Under the pieces are notes generated by a model. It was not told the DNA's origin. It did no database searches and was given only the letters and a program-made list of their open reading frames with translations. The position numbers and the translations under genes are program-made. Positions 8,727-16,595 of a stretch of DNA of 64,000 bases are shown here, one piece after another. Source of the stretch: Bacillota bacterium (lineage in GTDB: Bacteria; Bacillota; Clostridia; Tissierellales; Gottschalkiaceae). Location: NCBI GenBank assembly GCA_023420895.1, contig JAEZUY010000040.1, positions 46,658 to 110,657 of the forward strand, given 5' to 3'. How positions within the stretch are numbered: the stretch's first letter is position 1; each line of letters starts with the position of its first letter.

Positions 8727-9814
8727 ATAAAGTAGTGATTTCAGGTTATTATGGATTCAACAATATGGGTGATGAATCCATTTTAACCGCACTTATAACG
8801 GATTTGAGGAACAATATTCCCGATATAGATATAACCGTTCTTTCAGAGAATCCTGAAATAACGATGAAGAATCACAAGGTGAAAGCAGTTCACAGAAAAA
8901 ATCCTATAAGCATTATAAAGGCGATAAAGAATTCAGATCTTCTTATAAGCGGAGGAGGTTCACTTTTACAGGATGTGACGAGCAAGAGAAACGTCCTGTA
9001 TTATCTCTTTATAATGTATCTTGGAATTCTGATGAACAAGAAAGTGATGATATACAGCCAGGGAATGGGTCCTATAAGAAGCCGATTTAACAGGAGGCTG
9101 ACGAAGAGAGTTCTTGAGAAAATAGATGTCATAACTTTAAGAGACAGCAGATCGGAAAGATTCTTAAAGGAGATAAATCTCAGGAATCCGAATGTGATAG
9201 TTACGGCAGATCCCGTTATAGCACTCGTGCAGGACGATCTTGAAACAGGAAAAAATATACTGATTGAAGAAGGCGTAGAATTTGGAGAGAGAAAAACGGT
9301 CGGCTTTGTCATAAGAGGCCAGGCTAAAAATGGCAAATTCATAATGAATCTCTGCAAACTGGCCGACAGACTTATAGAGGAAGACGATTTAAATGTAGTT
9401 TTCATACCTTTCCATCACGGACAGGATCTTAATATACTGAAGACTATAGAAGAAGTGGCTGATGAAAGAGTCATATGTCTTCACGATGAATACACTATAA
9501 AGGAGCTTCTGAGCATAATAGGAAATATGGATCTGGTAGTCGGAGAAAGACTCCACTCTCTTATTTTTGCTTCAGTTATGAAAGTTCCGATTATAGCGCT
9601 ATCATACGACCCGAAGATAAACAACTATATGGGATATCTTTCAGAAAAAGTTTTCTCTGATATAGATGAAATAGATTTTGAAAAGCTTCACAGGGAAATA
9701 CTCATGAAACTTGAAAAAGAGGAAAAAGGAGAAGACGAACTTGCGGAGCGTATAGATTTTCTGAAAGAGAAACTTTCCAGAAATACTGATGAGATAAAAA
9801 AACTTTTAGAGTAG
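8723..9814 (+). CDS. csaB: Polysaccharide pyruvyl transferase CsaB
   Basis: Transfers pyruvate ketal from PEP to a secondary cell-wall polysaccharide; in related bacteria this creates the ligand for SLH-domain surface proteins. The 363 residues open with SGYYGFNNMGDESIL (Gly-Asp-Glu nucleotide-sugar loop), then SGGGSLLQD, YSQGMGPI and the C-terminal VVGERLHSLIFA, all typical of PF04230/CsaB. The start overlaps the DUF5693 stop (ATGA), with GGGAG about ten bases before it. No SLH-domain gene lies in the window, so the surface layer it would serve must be encoded elsewhere. Confidence 0.9.
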   Translation: MNKVVISGYYGFNNMGDESILTALITDLRNNIPDIDITVLSENPEITMKNHKVKAVHRKNPISIIKAIKNSDLLISGGGSLLQDVTSKRNVLYYLFIMYLGILMNKKVMIYSQGMGPIRSRFNRRLTKRVLEKIDVITLRDSRSERFLKEINLRNPNVIVTADPVIALVQDDLETGKNILIEEGVEFGERKTVGFVIRGQAKNGKFIMNLCKLADRLIEEDDLNVVFIPFHHGQDLNILKTIEEVADERVICLHDEYTIKELLSIIGNMDLVVGERLHSLIFASVMKVPIIALSYDPKINNYMGYLSEKVFSDIDEIDFEKLHREILMKLEKEEKGEDELAERIDFLKEKLSRNTDEIKKLLE

Positions 9815-9823
9815 GTGTAATAT

Positions 9824-10582
9824 ATGGACAAGATCAATGTGCTGGGAGTGAATATAGACAATATAAATCTTGAAGAAGCTAAGTCGGAAGTACTTAGCTT
9901 TTTAAATGGAGATAAACTCAACACTATATTCACACCAAATTCAGAAATCGTAATGGAAGCGAGAAAAAATGAAAGATTTCAGAAGATACTTAATTCAGGA
10001 GATCTTGTGACTGCTGACGGAATAGGGCTTGTACATGCTTCTAAAATAAAAAAGAAGCCCCTTAAAGAAAGAGTTACAGGATTTGATCTGTCGATGGAAA
10101 TACTTAAGATAGCAGCAGAAAATGGATATAAAGTCTATTTTCTTGGAGGAGCCGAAGGAGTAGCTGAAGAAGCTAAGAGACAAGCTGAAAAGAAATATGG
10201 TAATATTAATATTGTAGGAACTCATAACGGCTACTTCAGAGGATATCACAGAGGGATAGAAAATGACCCTGAAGAGGCTGCTATAATTGAGGAAATAAAC
10301 AGACTTGGCGCTGAAATACTTTTTGTAGGTCTTGGAGCTCCAGCACAGGAATACTGGATAAATCATAATAGAGACAGACTGAAAACTGTTAAAGTCGTTA
10401 TTGGAAACGGAGGAACTCTCGATGTAATAGCAGGAAAGGTCAAGAGAGCTCCGGAGTTTTTCCAGAAAATGGGACTGGAATGGTTCTACAGACTTATAAA
10501 AGAACCTAAAAGAATAAAAAGACAGATACAGCTTCCAATATTTCTGTTTACTATAATAACTAAGAAAGACAGTGTCAAATAA
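9824..10582 (+). CDS. tagA: WecG/TagA/CpsF family N-acetylmannosaminyltransferase
   Basis: Glycosyltransferase (GT26) that adds ManNAc to lipid-linked GlcNAc at the start of wall teichoic acid or a similar polymer. Motifs: TPNSEIVMEA, TADGIGLV, RVTGFDL, YFLGGAEGVAE, GLGAPAQEYWI, GNGGTLDVIAGKVKRAP and GLEWFYRLIKEPKR. At 252 residues it is full length. It follows csaB by nine bases with AGGTG before the ATG. Together DUF5693-csaB-tagA looks like one envelope-polymer operon. Acceptor and donor sugars are inferred from the family. Confidence 0.9.
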   Translation: MDKINVLGVNIDNINLEEAKSEVLSFLNGDKLNTIFTPNSEIVMEARKNERFQKILNSGDLVTADGIGLVHASKIKKKPLKERVTGFDLSMEILKIAAENGYKVYFLGGAEGVAEEAKRQAEKKYGNINIVGTHNGYFRGYHRGIENDPEEAAIIEEINRLGAEILFVGLGAPAQEYWINHNRDRLKTVKVVIGNGGTLDVIAGKVKRAPEFFQKMGLEWFYRLIKEPKRIKRQIQLPIFLFTIITKKDSVK

Positions 10583-10601
10583 TAAAGGGAGGAGAAATTC
10601 A

Positions 10602-11426
10602 ATGAGAAGCAATGAAGAACTTCAGAGAATTGCAAATAAGTTAAGAGTGGATATAATAAACATGCTTACAGAATCTAAATCTGGTCACCCGGGAGGATCT
10701 CTTTCAGCATGTGAAATACTTTCAGTTCTATATTTTGATGAAATGAATATAGACCCTGAAAACCCTGAGTGTGAAGACAGAGACAGATTCGTATTATCGA
10801 AAGGACATGCGGCTCCAGTGCTGTATTCGGCGCTTGCTGAAAAAGGATATTTCGACAAATCTGAACTGAATAAGCTCAGAAAAGCCGGAGCTATGCTTCA
10901 GGGACACCCTGATATGAAAGGAACTCCTGGAGTGGATATGTCTACAGGATCTTTAGGACAGGGGATATCTGCAGCATGCGGAATGGCGAAATCAGGAAAA
11001 ATATTCAATAAAGACTACAGAGTTTTCGCTCTTTTAGGAGACGGAGAAGTTCAGGAAGGAATAGTTTGGGAAGCGGCTATGTTTGCAGGACAGTATAAAC
11101 TTGACAACCTTACAGCGTTCCTAGACAACAACGGACTTCAGATAGACGGAAGAAACGATGATATAATGTGCATACAGCCGATAGGAGAAAAATTTGAAGC
11201 TTTCGGATGGCATGTAATCAATATAGACGGGCATTCAATAGAAGAGATAAAGAATGCTATTAAAGAAGCGAAAGAAACTAAAGGAAAACCTACAATGATA
11301 GTAGCCAAAACTATAAAAGGTAAAGGCGTATCTTTCATGGAAGATGTATGTTCATGGCACGGTTCAGCTCCTAGCGTTGAACAGAGAGATGAAGCGCTTA
11401 AGGAGATAGAAGCGGCTGGAATTTAA
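10602..11426 (+). CDS. Transketolase N-terminal subunit
   Basis: First half of a split transketolase (274 residues): binds thiamine diphosphate and moves two-carbon units in the non-oxidative pentose phosphate pathway. Motifs: KSGHPGGSLS, FVLSKGHAAP, STGSLGQGIS and the TPP motif GDGEVQEGIVWEAA...NNGLQIDG. A GTG at 10572 in frame is ignored because GGGAGG lies eight bases before the ATG at 10602. The C-terminal subunit follows 81 bases later. Split transketolases are common in anaerobic Clostridia and archaea. Confidence 0.95.
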   Translation: MRSNEELQRIANKLRVDIINMLTESKSGHPGGSLSACEILSVLYFDEMNIDPENPECEDRDRFVLSKGHAAPVLYSALAEKGYFDKSELNKLRKAGAMLQGHPDMKGTPGVDMSTGSLGQGISAACGMAKSGKIFNKDYRVFALLGDGEVQEGIVWEAAMFAGQYKLDNLTAFLDNNGLQIDGRNDDIMCIQPIGEKFEAFGWHVINIDGHSIEEIKNAIKEAKETKGKPTMIVAKTIKGKGVSFMEDVCSWHGSAPSVEQRDEALKEIEAAGI

Positions 11427-11462
11427 TAGAAAATATTCACAGGAAAGACAAAAAATCATGAG

Positions 11463-11507
11463 AAAGGTGGTGAGTCTGTTACTCGAAAAGAGTGACAGAT
11501 GTTCTGG
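11463..11507 (+). promoter_or_regulatory. SD-hairpin-start leader element 1 (transketolase C subunit)
   Basis: A nearly ideal ribosome site AAAGGTGGTGA (11463-11473) is followed one base later by a 10-bp hairpin, TCTGTTACTC (11475-11484) with GAGTGACAGA (11490-11499), loop GAAAA. Eight bases later comes the ATG at 11508. In linear form the site is 37 bases from the start; with the hairpin looped out it is 12. The next gene carries a related element with the same layout. That the hairpin brings the ribosome site to the start is inference. Confidence 0.6.
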
Positions 11508-12440
11508 ATGAGCAGTATGGCAACTAGAGATGCTTATGGAGAAGCATTAAAAATATTAGGTAAAGAAAATGAAAATATAGTGGTGCTTGACGCGGATCTT
11601 TCTTCATCTACTAAGACGAAAGTTTTCGCACAAGAGTATCCTGAAAGATTTATAAATGTAGGAATTGCAGAGCAGAACCTTATGGGAATTGCTGCAGGGA
11701 TTGCAACTACAGGAAAAATACCGTTTGCGAGCACTTTTGCAATGTTCGCGACAGGAAGAGCGTTCGAAATAATAAGAAACTCGATAGCTTATCCTAAACT
11801 GAATGTTAAAATAGCTGCTACTCACGCAGGACTTACAGTTGGAGAAGACGGCGCTTCACACCAGGCGCTTGAAGATATTTCAGTTATGAGAACTATACCG
11901 AATATGACTGTAATATGTCCTGCAGACGGTGTTGAAGCAAAATCTGCAGTTCTTAAAGCTGCAGAATACGAAGGACCTGTTTATATAAGACTTGGAAGAA
12001 GCAAGGTCCCTACAATATTTGAAGAAGGAAAATATGAGTTTGAAATAGGAAAAGCTGTTCAGATTAAAGACGGTGACGATGTAACTCTAATAGCAACTGG
12101 AGTTATGGTTTCAAGAGCTCTTGAAGCTGCTGAGATGCTTGAAAAAGAAGGAATAAAGGCAAGAGTTATAAATATGTCTACTATAAAGCCTATAGATAGA
12201 GAAATAATTGTGAAAGCTGCAAAAGAAACTAAAGGAATAGTTACAGCAGAGGAGCACAATATAATAGGCGGACTGGGATCTGCAGTTTCAGAAGTTGTTA
12301 CAGATGAATGTCCGGCTGTAGTTAAGAGAGTAGGAACAGAGGACGTATTTGGAGAATCGGGAAATGGAGATGTGCTTCTTGAAAAATACGGACTTACAGC
12401 TGAAAATATAGCAAAAAAAGCTAAAGAAATAATAGGATAA
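11508..12440 (+). CDS. Transketolase C-terminal subunit
   Basis: Second half of the split transketolase (pyrimidine-binding and C-terminal domains, ~310 residues), forming the active TPP enzyme with the upstream subunit. Motifs: MATRDAYGEAL, VVLDADLSSSTKT, FINVGIAEQNLMGIAAGIA (catalytic glutamate), TFAMFATGRAFE, HAGLTVGEDGASHQALEDI and VTAEEHNIIGGLGSAV. ATGs at 11499, 11508 and 11517 are possible: 11499 begins at the last base of a hairpin stem, while 11508 is well placed behind the leader hairpin. Confidence 0.94.
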   Translation: MSSMATRDAYGEALKILGKENENIVVLDADLSSSTKTKVFAQEYPERFINVGIAEQNLMGIAAGIATTGKIPFASTFAMFATGRAFEIIRNSIAYPKLNVKIAATHAGLTVGEDGASHQALEDISVMRTIPNMTVICPADGVEAKSAVLKAAEYEGPVYIRLGRSKVPTIFEEGKYEFEIGKAVQIKDGDDVTLIATGVMVSRALEAAEMLEKEGIKARVINMSTIKPIDREIIVKAAKETKGIVTAEEHNIIGGLGSAVSEVVTDECPAVVKRVGTEDVFGESGNGDVLLEKYGLTAENIAKKAKEIIG

Positions 12441-12453
12441 AATATTACTATAG

Positions 12454-12503
12454 AAAGGCGGTGAATCTGGTACGCAGACATTGGCTGGGTATCAGAGATC
12501 GTT
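12454..12503 (+). promoter_or_regulatory. SD-hairpin-start leader element 2 (GH26-like protein)
   Basis: Ribosome site AAAGGCGGTGA (12454-12464), one base, then hairpin TCTGGTAC (12466-12473) with GTATCAGA (12489-12496), continued by CAG/CTG inside after one G/G mismatch. Seven bases later is ATA 12504, in frame with the downstream protein. Sequence and layout match element 1: the 5' arms differ at 2 of 10 positions. Element 1 has U-A then U-G at stem pairs 5 and 6 where element 2 has G-U then U-A, so pairing is kept. This suggests a shared, structure-selected element. Confidence 0.55.
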
Positions 12504-14141
12504 ATAAAGAACAAAAGATACTATTTGCTGGGAATAGCAGTTTTTATAGTAATTGCGGCAGTTATCTACTTTAGTGTCAGACCTGAGTTTCCCGGACTTG
12601 AGAAAATAGCTACCAGATATGAAAATAAACCGCTGGGATATAAATTCGGAACAGAATATTTTCTTGAGACGGATAACAGCAAGGAAGAGCTTATGACAAG
12701 ATTCGTAAGCGATGAAGTAGAGATAGATATATTCTATGACAACTTTGAAGACAATCCCGATATAACTGTAGACAATTACAATATATTCGGCAATAAAGGA
12801 GTCATAAAATCGAAACAGTTCGATTTAATAGAATATACGACTATGGAGCCTACAGATTTAAAAACTGCTAAAAAGCTCTATAAGAAAGAACATAAAGATG
12901 AATTAAAAAACAATAAGGAATTAGATGACAGTATATTCGACTATACAGTCATGAGATACAGCAGAGAAAAGATAGACCGTATAGATAAAGACAAGAATTT
13001 CTATACTACAGTTTCAATACCGAGATCTGATAAAGAAGTATATACCATAATGATAAAATCAGAATTCCCGGATGTGGACTATAAGAGAGTTCTGAAAGGG
13101 TTTAAAATGATACCGAAGAAAGGCGAACCTGTAAAGCATAAGACAGAGTCGAAGCTTGCAGAACGCCAGTTCAATCAGAGAACTCAGGATTTCATTGACA
13201 GAGTATTTTTAAACAATGAGAAAAAGATATTCGGTATATATGAAGAAACTATGGAAAATCCGAGAAAAGAGTCGGTTCATTTTGAAAATTTAGAGAGCAT
13301 AGAAGAAAAACTCGACTATGAGTTTGAAGTTCTGCTTTCGTACAGCACGACTACTGTATTTCAGGATGGATTCGGTCCTCTTAAACAGAAACTTTTCAAA
13401 GAAGTCAAAGACAGAGGAAAAGTGCTTGAACTGACATTCAGCACATTTGAAGGCGGGCCTGCAATAGACAAGCAGGATGACAAGACTCTGGATGTGCTTG
13501 CAGGAAAGTACGATGATTTCCTAAAAGAATATGCAGAGAACTTCAAAGCTCATGAAGATCCTATACTGTTCAGAATAAACAATGAGATGAATGGAGACTG
13601 GGTGAGCTACTGCACTTTCCATTTAGGCAAAGATCCTCAGCTTTTCATAGAGACTTACAGATATATTCACGATTTCTTTGAAAAAGAGGGAGTGGACAAC
13701 CTGATATATGTCTTTAACCCGAATGAAAAGTCGTTCCCGGATTTCAGCTATAACAAATATCTTGCATACTATCCAGGAGATGACTATGTAGACGTAGTCG
13801 GACTTACAGCATACAATACCGGAAGCTATTATGAAGGCGAAAAATGGAGAAGCTTCGATGAAGCATACAGACCGCTTTATGACGAGTATGATGCAAGATT
13901 CGGACAGCCTTTCATGATAACAGAGTTCGGCTCTTCATCAATTGGAGGCGACAAAGTGGAATGGCTGAAAGATATGTTCATATCTATTCAGGATTATCCT
14001 AAGATAGATGTGGCAGTATTCTGGAATTCTACCGACTGGGATGAAAAAGACGGTAAAAAAGTGCCAGCAAGACCTTATAAGATAGATGAAAATGAAGAAA
14101 CGACTCAGGCCTCTAAAGAGGGACTGAGCATGTACAAATAG
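12504..14141 (+). CDS. Membrane-anchored GH26-like glycoside hydrolase
   Basis: About 545 residues. An N-terminal signal anchor (KNKRYY then LLGIAVFIVIAAVIYF) is followed by a ~210-residue domain of unknown type and a C-terminal TIM-barrel resembling GH26 beta-mannanases: FRINNEMNGDW holds the likely acid/base glutamate and FMITEFGSSS the likely nucleophile. It would act outside the membrane on beta-mannan or a related wall or host glycan; the substrate is inferred from the family only. No ATG/GTG fits. A TTG at 12525 lacks a ribosome site and drops the basic residues before the anchor, so ATA 12504 behind the leader hairpin is preferred. Confidence 0.75.
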   Translation: MKNKRYYLLGIAVFIVIAAVIYFSVRPEFPGLEKIATRYENKPLGYKFGTEYFLETDNSKEELMTRFVSDEVEIDIFYDNFEDNPDITVDNYNIFGNKGVIKSKQFDLIEYTTMEPTDLKTAKKLYKKEHKDELKNNKELDDSIFDYTVMRYSREKIDRIDKDKNFYTTVSIPRSDKEVYTIMIKSEFPDVDYKRVLKGFKMIPKKGEPVKHKTESKLAERQFNQRTQDFIDRVFLNNEKKIFGIYEETMENPRKESVHFENLESIEEKLDYEFEVLLSYSTTTVFQDGFGPLKQKLFKEVKDRGKVLELTFSTFEGGPAIDKQDDKTLDVLAGKYDDFLKEYAENFKAHEDPILFRINNEMNGDWVSYCTFHLGKDPQLFIETYRYIHDFFEKEGVDNLIYVFNPNEKSFPDFSYNKYLAYYPGDDYVDVVGLTAYNTGSYYEGEKWRSFDEAYRPLYDEYDARFGQPFMITEFGSSSIGGDKVEWLKDMFISIQDYPKIDVAVFWNSTDWDEKDGKKVPARPYKIDENEETTQASKEGLSMYK

Positions 14142-14163
14142 TTCATATATAATGAAACAAATG

Positions 14164-14196
14164 AAGCCGGACTGTTAGCTGTCCGGCTTTTTATTT
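14164..14196. terminator. Bidirectional terminator between GH26-like gene and MTHFS
   Basis: Stem AAGCCGGAC / GTCCGGCTT (9 bp, 8-base loop TGTTAGCT) followed by TTTATTTATAT. It lies between convergent genes and can serve the plus-strand operon; A residues on its left side give some U-run on the other strand too. Confidence 0.88.
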
Positions 14197-14208
14197 ATAT
14201 ATAATCCG

Positions 14209-14784
14209 CTATTTTCCGCTGCATTCTATGACGCCTGATTCAGTCACTATATACTGAACAGGGAAGTCATGTTCATCTTCATGCGCGTGTTCAACCATCT
14301 GAAGATCGAAGGCAAGTGCCACTTTCTTAGTTTCAGGTCTTACTCTTTCAAGAAATCTGTCGTAGTATCCAGCGCCGTATCCGATTCTGAATCCTCTTCT
14401 GTCAAATGCAACTCCAGGAACTAGAACTAAGTCTACAAGCTGAGGATCTACTTCTCTTATGTATTCTTTCTTAGGTTCCAGTATTCCGTATGCGCCAGGT
14501 TCAAGCTCATTGTCATAATCTATTATCTCTGAAAGAACAAGCTGTCTAGTTTCAACTATACTTATAGGTATAACTACTCTTTTTCCTTCAGAAGTAGCTT
14601 TTTTTATAAGTTTTTCAGTCATAACTTCATTTCTGAAATCGATATATGCCATAATCACTTCAGCATTTTTATAGAAATCACTTTCTAGAATATATTCCAG
14701 AATTTTATCGCTCTTTTCCGAAACTTCCGGAAGAGGCATGCTTTTTCTTTCACCTAAAACTTTTTTTCTTATTTCATTTTTCAC
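14209..14784 (-). CDS. 5-formyltetrahydrofolate cyclo-ligase
   Basis: Converts 5-formyl-THF to 5,10-methenyl-THF using ATP, returning a stored folate to the one-carbon pool. The 191 residues are family length (MTHFS/YqgN). Motifs: KNEIRKKVL (ATP-binding lysine/arginine region), VPGVAFDRRGFRIGYGAGYYDRFL (signature) and VALAFDLQMV. The ATG is preceded on the minus strand by AAGGGGTG. It is alone on this strand, between convergent and divergent neighbours. Confidence 0.93.
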   Translation of the reverse strand: MKNEIRKKVLGERKSMPLPEVSEKSDKILEYILESDFYKNAEVIMAYIDFRNEVMTEKLIKKATSEGKRVVIPISIVETRQLVLSEIIDYDNELEPGAYGILEPKKEYIREVDPQLVDLVLVPGVAFDRRGFRIGYGAGYYDRFLERVRPETKKVALAFDLQMVEHAHEDEHDFPVQYIVTESGVIECSGK

Positions 14785-15005
14785 AATAAAACACCCCTTA
14801 TTAATTCTATGATAGTTTCTAATTAATTATAACATAGTTGAAGATAGAAATATCTCTCTTATTCTGCGGATTATGACTGTATAAATTAAAAAAGAAATTA
14901 CAAATTGTAACAAAAATCTGATTTTTTTGAAATAGTTACAAATATTACAGAAGAACTGCGGAAAACAAGTGATATTAATCACAAAAAGATACAAATAAAA
15001 GAAAA

Positions 15006-15022
15006 GTTACAAAATGTTAACA
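15006..15022 (-). promoter_or_regulatory. WalR-box-like direct repeat 1
   Basis: On the minus strand TGTTAA-CATTT-TGTAAC, an exact fit to the WalR consensus TGTWAH-N5-TGTWAH known from Bacillus. It stands about 290 bases before the NlpC/P60 start. Binding is inferred from consensus and from the nature of the gene. Confidence 0.5.
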
Positions 15023-15036
15023 ATTTTTTTAGAAAA

Positions 15037-15063
15037 GAAATGGCTTGAAATAGCCATTTCAAG
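15037..15063 (+). promoter_or_regulatory. Mutually exclusive hairpins
   Basis: GAAATGGCT (15037-15045) pairs with AGCCATTTC (15052-15060), while the overlapping CTTGAAAT (15044-15051) pairs with ATTTCAAG (15056-15063). Only one can form at a time. Whether it is transcribed is unknown. Confidence 0.35.
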
Positions 15064-15201
15064 GATATTGCATAGATAATTAGAGAAAAAAAGAGATAAA
15101 TGGAGATAAATATGTATTATATTGGCTAATCGACTATAGGATATATTCGAAACAGTTTTCAAAGCCGAAAAAAGTATTATAATAGAAAAAGAGTTGAAAA
15201 G

Positions 15202-15218
15202 GTTACAGAAAAGTAACA
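15202..15218 (-). promoter_or_regulatory. WalR-box-like direct repeat 2
   Basis: On the minus strand TGTTAC-TTTTC-TGTAAC, again exactly TGTWAH-N5-TGTWAH, about 95 bases before the NlpC/P60 start. Two further pairs of the same hexamers with spacers of 4 and 3 bases lie near 14900 and 14940. Confidence 0.5.
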
Positions 15219-15310
15219 AATGATTAATAAAATAGTTAAAAAGAAAATTTGGAAACGAAATATATAGAATGAATGAGTTAGAAATTTTTGATTAAGAGAG
15301 GTATTTAGTT

Positions 15311-16384
15311 ATGAAGAGAATTATAGCATGTTCAGTATTAACTTTAGGACTTTGTTTAGGAGGAGCGGCGTATGCATCACCTGAAGCTCCAGCAGAACAG
15401 CCTACAGAAGCTGCAGTAGAACAGGCAGCAGAACCGGCAGCAGAGCCAGCGGCAGAACCCGCAGCGCCTGTATCAGATCTTGAAGCAGTAGATCAGAACA
15501 TAAATCAGATAAAATCAGAGCTTTCAGTTTATCAGGAAACACAGGCTCAGATAGAAAATATAGAAAGCCAGACAACAGAGCTAAGCGGACAGCTTGAAAC
15601 TTTAAAAACTTCAGAAGCTGCAGTAAGCGAAGAACTGGGAACACTTAGCAGTACTTATGAAGCTGGAGCTGCTCCAGCTATGGAAAAAGTTAACGAAATG
15701 TACGGCGGAGAAGAAGGCGGATACGAAAAAGCTCTTCTTGAGTCAGGAAACGTAAATGATTTCTTCAGCCAGGTAGATGAAGTTAAAAAAGTTGTAGGAG
15801 AAGATACAGAATCTTTAAAACAGCTTAGAGAAGTTAAAAAAGGAATGAACGAAAAAGCTGCTCAGCTTGAAGAAGTTCAAAGCCAGATAACACCGATAGA
15901 AACACAAATAACAGAACTTAAATCACAAGTTCCTGATTATGAAAATGTAAAAGGACAGATAGAATATCTTACTGCACAGCTAAGCACTCTTGAAGTTCAG
16001 AGAGAAGAGCTTGCACAGATAGAATACGTTTCAACTACAAGAACTAATCTTGTAAACACTGCTTATCAGTATCTTGGAACTCCATACGTTTGGGGAGGAA
16101 CTACTCCTAACGGATTCGACTGTTCAGGATTCGTTCAGTATGTATACCGTCAGCTTGGAGTATCTATACCAAGAGTTACAACAGGACAGGAATACGCTGG
16201 TATAGACGTTACAGGACAGGAACTTGCAGCAGGAGACCTTGTGCTTTGGGGAAGAAGAGGTGGAACTCACCACGTTGGAATGTATATAGGAGACGGAAAA
16301 TACATCCACTCGCCTCAGACAGGAGACGTTGTAAGAATAGCTAACCTTAACAGCTATTCAGTTGCAAGAAGAATAGTATATTAA
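15311..16384 (+). CDS. Secreted PcsB/CwlO-like NlpC/P60 peptidoglycan hydrolase
   Basis: 357 residues. A signal peptide (cleavage likely after GAAYA, residue ~22) is followed by a Pro-Ala-Glu-rich linker and a coiled-coil region (~55-245) carrying the PcsB-like stretch LLESGNVNDFFSQVDEVKKV. The C-terminal NlpC/P60 domain has the catalytic Cys in DCSGFVQY (~271), His in HHVGMYIG (~320) and a polar third residue in IHSPQ. It cuts peptide stems in the wall for growth or daughter-cell separation. Coiled-coil enzymes of this type are controlled by FtsEX; that partner is not in the window. WalR-like boxes upstream support wall-stress control. Confidence 0.9.
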   Translation: MKRIIACSVLTLGLCLGGAAYASPEAPAEQPTEAAVEQAAEPAAEPAAEPAAPVSDLEAVDQNINQIKSELSVYQETQAQIENIESQTTELSGQLETLKTSEAAVSEELGTLSSTYEAGAAPAMEKVNEMYGGEEGGYEKALLESGNVNDFFSQVDEVKKVVGEDTESLKQLREVKKGMNEKAAQLEEVQSQITPIETQITELKSQVPDYENVKGQIEYLTAQLSTLEVQREELAQIEYVSTTRTNLVNTAYQYLGTPYVWGGTTPNGFDCSGFVQYVYRQLGVSIPRVTTGQEYAGIDVTGQELAAGDLVLWGRRGGTHHVGMYIGDGKYIHSPQTGDVVRIANLNSYSVARRIVY

Positions 16385-16420
16385 TAGACAGATTAAAAAT
16401 TGGGAATAAAAAATAGATTG

Positions 16421-16450
16421 AAGACAGAACATCGCGTTCTGTCTTTTTTG
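16421..16450 (+). terminator. Terminator after NlpC/P60 gene
   Basis: Ten-base-pair stem AAGACAGAAC / GTTCTGTCTT, loop ATCGC, then TTTTTG. Confidence 0.92.
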
Positions 16451-16539
16451 TATTTAAAAGCCGTTTTTTAAGAAATGAAATTTAAAGAAAAATAAGAGAA
16501 TTCCGCTTTTTCTATAAGTAGGGATGAGCGTCTCAAGTG

Positions 16540-16548
16540 TGGTATAAT
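16540..16548 (+). promoter_or_regulatory. Extended -10 promoter of ctpA
   Basis: TGGTATAAT, a TG-N-TATAAT extended -10 with no convincing -35, 48 bases before the ctpA start. The same TGTGGTATAAT string occurs before the nitroreductase gene (23158-23168). Confidence 0.6.
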
Positions 16549-16595
16549 AAAAAAAGTATTGAAAAACAGAATTTTTGACTGAGAGGAGAACCAAA

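Larger units (their letters stand above)
14785..15310. promoter_or_regulatory. Long AT-rich control region of the NlpC/P60 gene
   Basis: 526 bases with no supported gene between two divergent genes. It holds repeated GTTACA/GTAACA hexamers, two in WalR-box spacing (listed separately), a two-state hairpin at 15037-15063, and TTGCTTG/TATAAT-poor AT-rich DNA in which a single promoter could not be fixed. The length and repeats suggest strongly regulated expression of the downstream wall hydrolase. Confidence 0.6.

Noticed and set aside
9995..10612. 205-codon minus-strand frame across tagA
   Set aside because: Long only because the AGA/GAA-rich sense gene lacks stops on the complement; no homology-like motifs or ribosome site.
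11470..11511. 13-codon GTG leader ORF overlapping the transketolase C start by ATGA
   Set aside because: Its GTG lies inside the ribosome site itself, leaving no spacer; the hairpin explanation fits better.
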